Assembly: GCF_901709675.1 (NCBI RefSeq) | Contig: NC_051095.1 | Coordinates: 27,609,456 to 27,673,455, forward strand | DNA from: Syngnathus acus | Taxonomy: Eukaryota > Chordata > Actinopteri > Syngnathiformes > Syngnathidae | Direction of reading: 5' to 3' | Length of the DNA: 64,000 bases | Part shown: one piece after another, positions 1 through 9,967 of the stretch | Numbering within the stretch: position 1 is the first letter of the stretch | How the letters are laid out: each line of letters begins with the position of its first letter | Translations under genes and position numbers: made by a program | The notes under the pieces: generated by a model | Seen by the model: only the letters and a program-made list of their open reading frames with translations | Databases searched by the model: none | What the model was told of the DNA's origin: nothing

Positions 1-640
1 TTTTTGTTGACTATAGTGATAGCTCTCGGGAAGAAGCTATCCCTGAGTCTGCTTGTCCTTGTTTTGTGTAACCTGTACCTTCGGCCTGATGGTAACAGGT
101 CAAACAGGTGATTACTGGGGTGGTAAGTGTCCTTGGTGCTGTTACCAGCTCTGGTCAGGTAGCGAGAGTTGGCAATGTCCTCCAGACTGGGCAGACTGTG
201 ATCTTTTGGGCTGTGCAGATGACCCTCTAGCACTCTCCTGTCAGCTGCAGAACACCCCGCGTACCACGCGGTGAAGTATTACGCCAGGATGCTCTCTATG
301 ATGGCTCTGTAGAAGGTCACCAGCACCCTCTCCTCCAGGTTGTTCTTCCTGAGCACTCAGGAAGTGGAGACGCTGCTGGCCTTTCCTCACCACCACCAAG
401 GTGTTCACGGTCCAGGAGAGGTCCTCGGATATCTATACTCCCAGGAATCTCATGGTGTGGACCCTCTGCACAGTCCCTGTGGATGTGAAGTGGGGCCGGT
501 TCCGCTCTGCCCTTCCTGAAGGATATGATGATTTATTTTGTTTTATGTGGTGTTCAGTTGAAGGTTGTTAACTGAACACTACACAGTCAATCTGTTGACC
601 TCATCTCTGTAGTCTGTAGTCGAAAGCGAGTCTTGGCAGC
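1..640 (-). mobile_element. Rex1/Babar-like LINE, reverse-transcriptase C-terminal remnant
   Basis: Read on the minus strand with frameshifts, this gives the last third of a non-LTR reverse transcriptase. Near 560-610 is a YRDEVNRL stretch, near 400-450 a LGVYISEDLSW stretch, and near 1-100 an LLPSGRRYR...FFPRAI block. The same blocks occur in order in the better copy at 46336-47115, which supports the clade. The piece is cut by the window edge and carries several stops, so it is dead. An extra stretch around 510-550 interrupts the homology. Confidence 0.7.
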
Positions 641-1435
641 CATCCTTTTTTTTACGCCTCCTCAATTCTTGCACACCACAACGTCACTCTCCACCATATT
701 GCTAATAGAGGAGCTGGGTCTAACTGCATCCTACTCTAAAAACGTAATCTGTGATGGGTTTTTTTAGTCTTCGTGATAGCGTTATTCTATTAAGTAACAA
801 TAAGAGAGAGGAGACCAAGAACACAACCTGAGCCAGCAATACTTGTTGCGCCACAAGGAAAAATAGAGCTTTCAGCGCCCCGAGATCTTTCGAAGTTCCA
901 CTTCCCCTGTACTGCCCTTTATTGCAGTCGGCCTGGTAGGAGGATCACAATACCCTACCATACGGAAATATTTATGTGTGTGTGTTGGGGGGGGGGGGGG
1001 TTCGTTACAACAAGCGTGTGTTTTTACATGATAACATTCGTCCAATGACTCTTAACACTGCTTTAGGAATCATTGTTGCCCAACACCCCCACTGCGTCTT
1101 TTATTTCCATTTACCACTTATTTAAGTTGTTATGAGCTAATTCAAACCTTATGGTCGGAAGAATGTTCTTGAGACTTCCATTTCTCCGTCTGTCAACCCG
1201 GAAGTCCCCCAAACTCCTTTTAATAATGACTTTTCTAGCACCATTCGGTGGTTTTGCATAAAAACTCATCTGAGTGTATGATGATGACAGGTTGTTTACC
1301 AACATATTTGTCACACCCATAAAGCGTTGTAATGATAGGAAGTCAAAATAGATACGTCTGAGATTATTCTTGAAAGTGTTATGAGCCTACATAGAATTTT
1401 TATTTTGTCTGCCTTATCTGTGTTGTACATTGTAG
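641..1435. other. No recognisable gene; AT-rich spacer with a G14 run
   Basis: I see no coding region, tRNA or clear repeat here. A run of 14 G lies at 987-1000. The last ~45 bases are pyrimidine-rich and lead into the splice acceptor at 1434-1435, so this is probably intron of the gene whose last exons follow. Confidence 0.4.
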
Positions 1436-1809
1436 ACTGGCATGATGCAGGTCTAGTTCGAGACATTGAAGTTGAAACAGGGCAAAACCTAGGATCTGAT
1501 GGAATGGATAAATGGGGTAAAAGAAAGAAGAATAAATATCCCAACCTCAGCAATCTCAAGGACCGCGCCAACACATCACGAGCTCGGCTTGAGAAGCGAA
1601 TATTCAACAAGTATTTTCCTGTTTTTTTCTCATAACTTTAACATGGTTTCTATAGCACAGCTTGTTTTTCTTGTTGTTTTGACTTATTTTCTCAACCTCT
1701 ACTTTTTCCCTGTAGGAGTGCCGTGCGCAGAGTTGCTCAGATGATGACCAAAGTTGACAGCAAAAAACATGAAAAGTTTTCCAACCAGTTCAACTATGCG
1801 CTCAATTGA
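1436..1809 (+). CDS. Last two exons of an unidentified host gene
   Basis: Two exons fit together. Exon A (1436-1610) follows a pyrimidine-rich tract ending TGTAG and ends before a GTATTT donor. Exon B (1716-1809) follows a long pyrimidine tract ending CCCTGTAG and ends in TGA. The splice is in phase: exon A ends with AA, exon B starts with G, making a Lys codon. The joined C-terminus is about 89 residues, basic and hydrophilic. It includes [14 protein letters not shown], then [10 protein letters not shown], and ends [10 protein letters not shown]. An ATTAAA possible poly(A) signal lies at 1826-1831. The intron is only 105 bp, normal for fish. I do not recognise the protein and saw no upstream exon. 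It could be the true 3' end of a gene lying to the left or a duplicated fragment. Confidence 0.6.
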
Positions 1810-1884
1810 CTTTCATTTTTTTTTCATTAAATGTATCATCAATAACTGTACTACATAATTTTGGTTATCTACTAATTTTACAAA

Positions 1885-2380
1885 ATATCTTGAGAAGCAG
1901 CTGCTGGTGACCTTCTACCGAACAACCATTGAGAGCATCCTAGTGTACTCCATGACGGTGTGATACGATGCGTGCACCGTCGCGAACAGGAGAGCGATGC
2001 AGAGAGTGATTAACACCGCTCAGAGTATCACGGGCTGCCCTCTCCCCTCCCTGGAAGATAGCGCCAACATCAGCGACCTCAGCAGAGAGACCAACATTGC
2101 CGCGGACCCAACATACCCCGAACATCATATCTTCGAACTATTGCCCTCAGGACGACATTATAAAATTCACAAAACCCGCACAAACAGACTCGAGAACAGC
2201 TTCTTCCCCAGAGCTATAAGTGCGCTGAACAACAGCAAAAAACAAATAAACCAAAAATAACCACTGCTGATGCACTTCTGTTACCATCCTTCCTGCACTT
2301 TACTAAACCTGGTACACTTAATGTGCTAAAGGCCACTCATTACATATGTACTATTTAAAATGTATACAGTAAACCCTTGT
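1885..2380 (+). mobile_element. Rex1/Babar-like LINE 3' end, 5'-truncated
   Basis: The translation starts in the C-terminal part of the RT (LLVTFYRTTIESILVYS), passes a stop near 1960, and continues through NTAQSITGCPLPSLED and LLPSGRHYKIHKTRTN to SFFPRAISALNN, followed by a short 3' UTR. The same order is found in the copies at 1-640 and 46336-47115. Only the 3' end is present, the usual result of 5' truncation during target-primed reverse transcription. It begins directly after the 3' UTR of the host gene fragment. Confidence 0.7.
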
Positions 2381-2457
2381 TTTTCGTGGGTCTTACGTTC
2401 CAAAAAGAACCCGTGATAGGCGAAATTCGTAAAGTAGTAACCTTTTTACAATTATTA
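2365..2457. mobile_element. End of a DNA transposon, pogo/Tigger-like terminal repeat
   Basis: The sequence begins CAGTAAACCCTTGTTTTTCG and contains a matching internal stretch (CCCGTGATAGGCGAAATTC). That pattern is typical of the terminal repeats of pogo/Tigger-like elements, also seen near 32140 and 42185. Only one end is recognised. The assignment rests on the motif alone. Confidence 0.4.
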
Positions 2458-2627
2458 GTGTGAAGGCGACGGCCTTCACACTGTCAAGTGGCATGGTGGT
2501 ACGAGATGGTGTAAAATTAGGTATTGAATTTGGCCCAGGCACATTGGCTATCCCAAAACATGTAGTAGTTCAAATTTTCACCAGGAGATGGTGTTAAAGC
2601 TTGACATAGGGGTGACCTGATGAAAAT

Positions 2628-3437
2628 TACCGTTTTTTTCCATGTATAATGCGCAAAATTTGACTAATTTATTGTCCTAAAATCTGGGGTGCGCATTATA
2701 CATGGGTACAATTTTATTTTATTTTATTTATTTATTTATTATTTTGGAAGAAAATCATGGTACAACAATTTTTGAAGAAAATCTTGTCACGGATGGAGTG
2801 TGGAAAGGAGCGGGGCGACCAAGTGCAGCTTGGACCAGGGTTTATTGGAGGAACTCAAAACACAGACTTGGTAAACTAATTGTGATAAATAACTGGAACA
2901 TCACTCAAATATTGGTGATCCCGTTGAGAGTCTCACATATTTCTTCGCTATCGAGTTTGCTACTGCATGCGCAGTGATACTGACCGGCAGAATAACATCC
3001 GGTTGTTCCCAGAGATGATCTTTTTTCTGAAATAATTTTACGTTTACGGACTTAAGTAACCCGGCCGGGTCATACCAAAGACTATAAAAATGGGACCCAT
3101 TGCCTCCCTGCTTGGCACTCAGCATTAAGGGTTGGAATTGGGGGGTTAGATCACCAAATGATTCCCGAGCGCGGCGCCGCTGCTGCTCACTGCTCCCCTC
3201 TCCCCCAAGGGATGGATCAAAATCACACGGGGATGGGTCAAATGCAGAGGACAAATTTCACCACACCCAGATGCGTGTGTGACGATCATTGGGACTTTAA
3301 AAAAAAAAAAGAAAAAAAAAAAAGTCAAAATTTGGGTGCGTATTATACATGGGTACAGGCTTTTTTCCAGCATCGACATGCCATTTTTAGGGTGCGTATT
3401 ATACATGGGGGCGCATTATACATGGGAGAAAACGGTA
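2628..3437. mobile_element. DNA transposon with CCATGTATAATGCGC terminal repeats, inside LTR copy 1
   Basis: The left end reads TACCGTTTTTTTCCATG then TATAATGCGC, and the right end is its inverse (GCGCATTATACATGG, then ACGGTA). More copies of the GCGCATTATACATGG motif lie inside, near 2685-2705 and 3340-3410. The uninterrupted LTR copy at 49886 runs straight across this point, which proves an insertion. No transposase is present. A SINE lies inside it. The superfamily is not clear to me. Confidence 0.7.
3058..3325 (+). mobile_element. tRNA-derived SINE, 5'-truncated
   Basis: It matches the body of the complete SINE at 31093-31407 nearly base for base, starting just after the tRNA head at CCGGCCGGGTCAT and ending in an A-rich tail of about 25 bases. 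The Pol III A and B boxes are missing. It sits inside the DNA transposon at 2628-3437, making it the youngest layer of a three-deep nest. Confidence 0.8.
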
Positions 3438-3888
3438 ACACATCTAATAAATTAAATTGTTAGCAATTGGGAGGACACGACCTGTTCAAACACGTAACAA
3501 CGCACAATTTTGGAAATAAGAGTTTGCTATGCCATAATTTTAAGATGTAACCGCTTGAGCAATATCAATATGTGTTTAAGTTGGAGGAACCCATTATTGT
3601 GTTAAGTACTATTATGTGTTGAGATTGATCTTTATTAGACAAGATATATGTGATTCATGTTGCAATGTTTTGTCCAACCTGTATTTAACATTGGTGTTCC
3701 ATCCATACCTGAATGTATTAAGTTGAGAGGAGACATTAAGGGCTAAAAGTAAAAGAAAGAACGAGCAAAACAGGAAACATCTGCATCCGGTGACGGACTG
3801 TGGTCAGGCGCAGTGGTTGCTGCTTGAAGCAAGGTTGCCAAGACAACCGTGGTGCACCTACGTTTACGATGAGGTAATGCCAGAAGCC

Positions 3889-3896
3889 TATAAATA
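3889..3896 (+). promoter_or_regulatory. TATA box of LTR copy 1
   Basis: TATAAATA sits in the middle of the LTR, followed by a GC-rich stretch with CCCGGACACAGAGCGGG. The same box is conserved at 50464-50471, and as TATAAAA at 18493-18499. Conservation in three copies suggests this is the U3 promoter. Confidence 0.55.
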
Positions 3897-4864
3897 TGTT
3901 GCCCGGACACAGAGCGGGCGCGCTTCTTCCTGGTCAGGGCGATGGCCGTGACGCTGCCCGGAGTAAAAGAACGAAGATGGATTTTGCATTCTTTTTGAGA
4001 TTGAACCAAAATCTACTAAGATGAATTTCCAGAGTCTTCGAATTGGACTTTGTCAAATTTTAAGCTTCGAGGAAGGCAGAGGAGACAGCCGCTCCCGGCA
4101 GAAAGGGGAAGACGCCAATTTTACTTTTTTGGCTATGCTCCTCACGGCCAGACCTTTCCTCTTTTTTAAACAGAATTCGGATTTTGGAACAAAGGAGAGC
4201 CGATCACTCGACTTGTTCAACCAAATACGATTTTAGACCTTTAGTCTCCTCTTTTGTTCTGAGTGGGTGAGTCTTGTTATTTTGTTTTTTCGACTTGTAA
4301 TTCTTTTTCTTGCTTATTCATTAAATCTCTTCTTAAGCCTTAATTCGGTATCGATTATTTCGTATTAACTATGTTGAGCATGGTTTTATATGCGGTAATT
4401 ACAACTTTAAAATGTCTTTATTTCCCTATCATAGTCATTCTTTAAATCCGTTCAATTCTTTTTAAAGTGAAGACAGCTTTAATCCTTAACATCAGGAATT
4501 GTCAGATCTGGTTCGAAGTAGTTATCTTGAGCTCAGCTAGGGCGAGGGCGCTCTAGTAAATTAACGAATCCTTGAGGTCTTAACAAAGACATCTAAAAAT
4601 ATCCGTAACATAACAAAAGCATCAAACAACCGAAGGGAGCCATCATTATGGCGCGGTCATTTCGACGACTTGCCTCGAATTGAGTTACTCGGCTCGCGCG
4701 TCGGATGACGAGAGGGATTGGCGTCGTAAAGAAATTAGATTGATTCCGGTAGAATTCATTTAACTCAGGTGGTTAGATACGGACGAGTCCCTTCACCCCG
4801 GCTTGTCGAACCCTTTGATGGGAAGCCGGTGGCACTTTGATAAAAAGTGCGCGTTTGACAACAC

Positions 4865-5573
4865 TGTGGCGGCGCGTGCACACGCAGCGGCCTCTCTCTG
4901 TCCCGAACGGTGTTTTGTTTTGTCGTTTAATGTGGGTTTGTCCGACAGTTTTGTGTGTTCGTCTCGTCGTACCGGGTTGTGCTACAAGTACGGCGGGCTG
5001 GTTCTGCTCGACATCGGCGAAAGCGAGTTTTGTGGCGATCTGGACTTTGAAGCGGGGACATTAAAGGCGCTCGGTCTGCTCCGTCCTGAAGCGTCGCCGG
5101 ACTCGCCTGCTATTCCTCCCCCGGTTGGGCGTCCGGGCCAGGCTGGCGGCCAACCCAGCTCGCCTGGCCTTGCCTTCCATTCTTCTGGCGAACGTTCGAT
5201 CGCTGGACATCAACATGCCTGCTGAGATCTACGGACCGGACAGTGCGTAACTGCTGTGCATCTGGAGCGGCTGGCGTGCTATCGGGCGGACCAGGCCATT
5301 GTACGAGGGGGAACATCGCGAGGAGGTGGAATGTGCGTCTACATCCGTGACGAAATGGTGCCGGGACTCTGTTGTGGGATGCAAGCACTGCTCACCACTG
5401 GCGAGGTTTGTGATATCCAGGCTGTTGGGGTCCTGAACTCTCTCCCCCGTTGTTTACTTGTATGTTAATCGTGTACTGTGTCTCGTCACCGTGGGATAGG
5501 GGAAACGAAATTTCGATTTCTTTGTGTGTCTTAGCATGAAGGCATTGACAATAAAGCTGACTCTGACTCTCTG
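4865..5573 (+). mobile_element. LINE-derived short retroposon (internally deleted), copy 1
   Basis: This aligns almost throughout with the copy at 56809-57547. It opens with TGGCGGCGCGTGCACACG, contains an unbroken stretch reading LCPERCFVLSFNVGLS, and later a TSRGGGMCVYIRDE motif that resembles the RGGGLCVYIN endonuclease segment of Rex1-type LINEs. It ends with AATAAAGCTGACTCTGACTC, a (TCTGAC)n tail. It therefore looks like a LINE 5' region joined to a LINE 3' end with the RT removed. Solo LTR copy 1 was inserted at or in its 5' end, since the LTR's duplication ACAC abuts it. Confidence 0.6.
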
Positions 5574-5689
5574 ACACTTATGTTATTCTTCACCATTCAC
5601 TGTATTATTAGTGTGAAGGCGAAATTAGCAAAATTCGTAAATTTGCGGCGAAGATTTCCCCATTCATTCTTAACGGCACATTCAACATT

Positions 5690-6212
5690 TACCGTTTTTC
5701 TCGCTTTTTGTTTTCTCGCTTATCGTTTTCTCGCTTACCGTTATTCACGCTTACGTTTTTTGCGCTTACCGTTTTTCACGCTTATCTTTTTCTCGCTTAC
5801 CGTTTTTCACACTTACCGTTTTTCGCGCTTACCGTTTCATGCTTACCGTTTTTTGCGCTCACCATTTTTCACGCTTACCGTTTTTTGTGCTTATCGTTTT
5901 CTCGCGTACCGTTTTTCAAGCTTATGCTTTTTCGCGCTTATTGCTTTCCCGCTTACCGTTTTTCGTGCTTATCCTTTTTTGCGCTTATTGCTTTCCCGCG
6001 CTTATTGTTTTTCACGCCTATCCTTTTTTCGCGTACTGTTTTTCGTGCTTATCGTTTTTCGCGCTTAATGTTTTCCCGCTTACCGTTTTTCGCGCTTACC
6101 GTTTTTCCCGCTTACCGTTTTTCCTGCATACTGTTTTTCCCGCTTATCGTTTTCTCACTTACCGTTTTTCGCGCTTATCATTTTTCGCGTTTTTCGTTTT
6201 ACGTGCTTAACG
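5690..6212 (+). repeat. 16-17-bp minisatellite, about 30 units
   Basis: The unit is close to CGCTTACCGTTTTTCG, repeated with point changes and small length changes. All three plus-strand frames stay open across most of it, giving repeats rich in Phe, Arg, Tyr and Leu, because the unit contains no plus-strand stop. This is not evidence of a protein: the period is not a multiple of three and there is no gene context. The array sits between copies of the GTGTGAAGGCG motif. Confidence 0.9.
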
Positions 6213-6234
6213 CAAAAATCATTCCCTGAGATTT

Positions 6235-6500
6235 TTTCAGCTTCTTCGCCTTCACAAGCAATTTCTCCAGAAATCTCATTTTCTAGTTGTGTGAGGTTAT
6301 TGCTGTAGGCGTGTGAAGGCGATTTCAATTTTGAAATTCACGCCAAATTTTCCAAAATTTAATTTTTCCCTTCTAATTTCTACATTTTTCAACTAATTCA
6401 ACCCGTTCCAACTTTAAACATAGCTATCCCCAAATATTTATTCACCCTCTTAGCCTTCACACGTAATTTCTCCATAAATTGCATTTTCTAGTTATACAAT
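6235..6500. other. AT-rich segment with two hairpin-plus-CTAG motifs, possible Helitron-like ends
   Basis: At 6261-6274 is a short perfect hairpin (ATTTCT CC AGAAAT) followed eight bases later by CTAG and T. A weaker copy lies at 6466-6479 with CTAG at 6488-6491. A hairpin shortly before CTRR is the hallmark of Helitron 3' ends. The motif GTGTGAAGGCG or its inverse occurs close by at 5614, 6247, 6310 and 6451, and also at 2458. No Rep/helicase gene is present, so the assignment is tentative. Confidence 0.3.
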
Positions 6501-6511
6501 GAAATGCTCCT

Positions 6512-6860
6512 CTCTGCTCTTTCGTGCTGGCCGGCTGACGCGGCCCAGCGCGAGGGCATCCGCACAAGACTTTTATAATTTTAATTTTATACACTCTATT
6601 GTAGTTTAAAATACATTATTGTATTCTAAACACTTCTTTAAACATTTTAAAGCGTAAAGGTGTCACGGCTATGCTCTGCTCTTGCCGTGCTGACCGGCTG
6701 ACGCGCCCCTGCAGCCCAGCGTGAGGGCATCCGCACAAGACATTTATAATTTTATTTCTAAACACTTTATTGTATTTTTAAACATTTAAACATTTTAAAC
6801 TGTAAACGTGTCATGGCTCCACTCTGCTCTTGCCGTCAGCGCGAGGGCATCCGTACATTG
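6512..6860. repeat. Imperfect tandem repeat, ~150-160-bp unit, about 2.3 copies
   Basis: CTCTGCTCT starts recur at 6512, 6673 and 6822. Each is followed by GAGGGCATCCG, and the first two then by ACAAGAC(A/T)TTTATAATTTT and an AT-rich stretch. Units one and two are complete; the third is cut after the GC-rich part. I see no coding potential. Confidence 0.75.
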
Positions 6861-6881
6861 CTCAGAGGCATGCCCTAAAAC

Positions 6882-7013
6882 TTAACTATATCAGGCACAA
6901 AATCTTTCTCGTCCAACTTGTGCTGTCTCTTCAAGAGCGTTTCCATGCAGTGGCAACAGCAGCGAATCTTCTCGTCGTCCTTGTCGTCCAGCATGGACGT
7001 GATGCTGCTCAGG
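6882..7013 (-). pseudogene. rbsn: Isolated exon matching rabenosyn-5 (RBSN/ZFYVE20)
   Basis: The minus strand gives an open 44-codon exon reading LSSITSMLDDKDDEKIRCC, then CHCMETLLKRQHKLDEKD and FVPDIV. From memory of the family, this is the segment of rabenosyn-5 that holds the last CxxC zinc-ligand pair of the FYVE finger and the start of the following helix. Rabenosyn-5 is an early-endosome effector of Rab4/Rab5 that binds PI3P through FYVE. An AG acceptor precedes 7013 and a GTTTTA donor follows 6882, in matching phase. No other rbsn exon is visible on either side, and the neighbours are repeats. I therefore read it as a stray or duplicated exon, although a true exon of a gene with huge introns cannot be excluded. 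Confidence 0.55.
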
Positions 7014-7228
7014 CTGAGTGCTCATTGCAGGTATTGTGCCAAAGTAGGTTCCCCTGTGAAGATTTGTTTCCCCTGCCGCGGGAGCGCGCACGCCTTGTTT
7101 GGAAAGAAGTGGAAAGCAAAAAAACCGATGCCGTACCGCGACAGCACTAGGTTGTTTTCAATAAAAACACGAAGAACACACGTTTGCGTCAGTCAATTTT
7201 AATTTTTATAAAGAGTTTATTTCATAAG

Positions 7229-7712
7229 GGCTCACAAAAACCCCTTATGGCGAGAAACAAAATTGGATTTGGTTTTCCCTCGCCCTGACGCGGGTCACCG
7301 GGGCCCCCCTCTGGAGCCAGCCCTGGAGTGGGGGCTCGAAGGCGAGCATCTGGTGGCCGGGCCTTCACCCATGGGCCAACACCAGCCTGAAAAGGGAACG
7401 TGGGTCCCCCTTCCCATGGGCTCACCCCCTGTGGGAAGGGCCAAAGGGGTCGGGTGCATATTGACCTGGCGGCGGCTAAGGGCGGGGACCTTTTCAGTCC
7501 AATCCCCGGCTGCAGAAGCTGGCTCTAGGGACATGGATGGAAAGGAGCCCGAGCTGGTGTGCGAGGCAGAAAAGTTCCGACTAGACATAGTCGGACTTGC
7601 CTCTACACACAGTTTGGGTTCTGATACAAGCCCGCTCGAGAGGGGCTCTTCCACTCTGGAGTTGCCCACGGTGAGAGGCGTCGAGCAGGTGTGGATATAG
7701 TTATTGGTATAA
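7229..7712 (+). mobile_element. Rex3 (RTE) 5' fragment
   Basis: It aligns with the 5' end of the full Rex3 at 50974-54186 (read in reverse), from CCCCTTATGG through the GC-rich leader to the start of the endonuclease ([17 protein letters not shown], about residues 117-133 of the intact copy). It is frameshifted against the intact ORF and stops abruptly near 7712. The next recognisable Rex3 piece is at 15191, beyond the L2 nest, and is in the same orientation. Confidence 0.8.
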
Positions 7713-9506
7713 TGCATGTGCCGCTCAATCTGTGAATTTTATTGACAATTTTAATTTTTTTTGGGAACGCAGACACCGTTTTAAGGCAAATGGATTATGC
7801 CTTAACAAGTCAGGAGTACAGCTGTTGATTTTTTATTTTGTGCGTCAGACACCAGCAGACGTGTAAATCCTGCTATCGCCTGAGATAAGGACCAACCCTG
7901 AAAGACAGCAGACCCAGAAATAGGCAACGTTGTCATCCTCACCCCAACATGAGGAATATCCCCTAACTCCTATAACCCCACAACCGGACCCCACCCAGTC
8001 CCTCACTCTATGGATTCTCCACTCCTGAAATTCACGGACAGGATGAACGACCTTGTCTCCATTGGAACCCAATACACACCACTCCAAAAACCCATATTTT
8101 CCCCCCTTAACCCCCTTCATAGTACAGCCCCTCCAACTCCACTGCACTGTAAAGAGCCATCAACAAAATGTCACAGAGCCCCCCCACCTCCTCTGAAACA
8201 TGTCACCTATGAGTCTGATTGATATGTGCCAGGTCCAGGCTGTAATACTGATATCAATAATGTTCTCCAGAAAAAGTCAGGGCCCTATGGAGTTCAGGTA
8301 GCTCTCTCAATCCCTGTGATGACAGGTAACAGAAGATTGGTTAATCTGGTGAGAAATAAAAAGGGTGCAATTAAATCTGGTAATTTATTAAGAATAGCAT
8401 GTCAGGCTCGAAACATACCAGTGCCTCCTCATTTCCCTCAGCCGGCTGACGAAAATTGTAACACACTGAACTTGGCCTTACTAAATGTTAGGTCCTTAGC
8501 AGGGAAAACCTTTTTAATTAATGATTTTATCATTCAACACAACCTTGATTTAATGTTTCTAACTGAAACATGGTTAGACCAAGTTAACAAGCAACCATCC
8601 TCATCGAGTCTACCCCTTCAAACTTCAGTTTTATGAGTGAAACTCGAGTGGGAAAGAAAGGGGGTGGAGTTGCCATACTGTTTAATGTCTCTCAAATGCA
8701 AAAAGATGGTATATGGACATGTTAATTCATTTGAATATGTTGGTCTTCAATTAAATTCCTCTTCCCAGGCAGTTTTCCTAAATATCTACAGGCCACCTAT
8801 ATTCTGTGCAAACTTTTTTGATGACTTTTCTGAACTACTGTCTATAATTTGCATTGAATTGACAGTGTTATTATTGTTGGTGATTTTAATATTCATATGG
8901 ACAATGCTCAGGACAGAAGCGCTAGAGAACTGTGTTGTGTCCTTGAAAATCATGGATTAATTCAACATGTGACAGAAAGAACCAACACATATCAAAGGTC
9001 ACACTTTGGATTTAATTATCTCTAAAGGTTTAAACATTTCTAAGGTTGAGGTGACTGACGTTGGTGTGTCTGACCATTCCTGTGTGTTCTTTAAAAGCAC
9101 TTTCTCTGTCCATAGAAGTGTTCAAACGGAGGTAATCTCAAAACGATGCATCACTGATAACACTAGAGAAATGTTTATCCAGACTTTCTCTCGACACCTG
9201 CCCTCTCCTGCATTACAGTTAATGAACTTGTAAACAATTTTAACACTAAAATTACAAATTTTATTGATGCCATTGCACCAGTGAAGGTGAAGGTGAGCTC
9301 TGGCATGAAGAAATCTCCATGGAGAAATGTCACCCTGGTTAGAATCGGTAAAAGAGAATGCCGAAAAGCTGAACGCAAGTGGCGAAAAACAAAACTCCAT
9401 GTTCATTATGACATCTATAAAGAGAAACTTCATATTTATAATCTGGAATTGAGAAATGCAAGGCAGTCATTTTTCTCTGACATCATCTCCAAAAACAATA
9501 ATAATT
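7713..9506 (+). mobile_element. L2 LINE copy A, 5' part (decayed)
   Basis: From about 8226 the translation is an L2-type ORF2 start. Endonuclease blocks follow: LALLNVRSLAGK, then LMFLTETWLD, NIYRPP, and after frameshifts LDLIISKGL and VSDHSCVFF. It reaches the linker ending SFFSDIISKNNNNS at 9506, where L2 copy B (opposite strand) is inserted. The same reading continues at 14156 with TRALFATVDRLTNPP. The stretch 7713-8225 is C-rich with no clear ORF and may be 5' UTR or a lost ORF1. Several frameshifts make it a pseudogene. Confidence 0.75.
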
Positions 9507-9967
9507 CAAGTCAAGTCAAGTCAAGTTTATTTGTATAGCCCTAAATCACAAGCAGTCTCAAAGGGCTTCACATAGACAAAAATTGACAATTATTCTCAAA
9601 GCATCCCCTGATCTTAAGCTCCCAAAAGGGCAAGGAAAAACTCAAAACCCCTGCCCGGGGAAAATGAGAAACCTTGAGAAGGGACCACAGATGGAAGGAT
9701 CCCCCTTTCAGGATCACCAGGTTGTAATGGATGCAGAGAGGGCACAAATAATACATAATATGAAAATCAAAAGTGGATGTCCAAGTCAGAGCGAAGGGCC
9801 GCCGGAGGCTATCCTGGCTGTGGAGGTTGAGCTGCAGTTCCCCCAACCTGAATTAGCCCACAAGAATCCAGATAGCCGCTGTCAGCTTGGGTGCCACCTA
9901 ACCACCTCCCCGGCCGGGGAGGGGGAGAGAAAACAAAACAAACTCCGGCCGAATCGGCCACTCCAAG

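Larger units (their letters stand above)
2482..4860 (+). mobile_element. Solo LTR, copy 1, with nested insertions
   Basis: The element begins TGTCAAGTGGCATGG and ends GCGTTTGACA, so its ends are TG..CA inside a 6-bp inverted repeat (TGTCAA/TTGACA). It is flanked by a perfect 4-bp direct repeat, ACAC at 2478-2481 and 4861-4864. Without the insertion at 2628-3437 it is about 1.57 kb. A TATA-like box lies at 3889-3896 and ATTAAA-type signals downstream, as expected for U3-R-U5. No primer-binding site, gag or pol follows, so it is a solo LTR. It aligns along its length with the copies at 17468-19484 and 49886-54659. A 4-bp duplication fits Ty3/gypsy or class I ERV integrases; the family is not identified. 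Confidence 0.8.

Noticed and set aside
4803-5225. 140-codon frame starting inside LTR copy 1
   Set aside because: It starts in the LTR and runs across the target duplication into the LINE-derived element, so it is a chance fusion.
5690-6212. Possible CRISPR array
   Set aside because: The units are 16-17 bp and contiguous with no unique spacers, and the genome is eukaryotic.
7263-7700. 145-codon plus-strand frame and 140-codon minus-strand frame
   Set aside because: Both lie in the Rex3 5' fragment and do not follow the frame of the intact Rex3 protein throughout.
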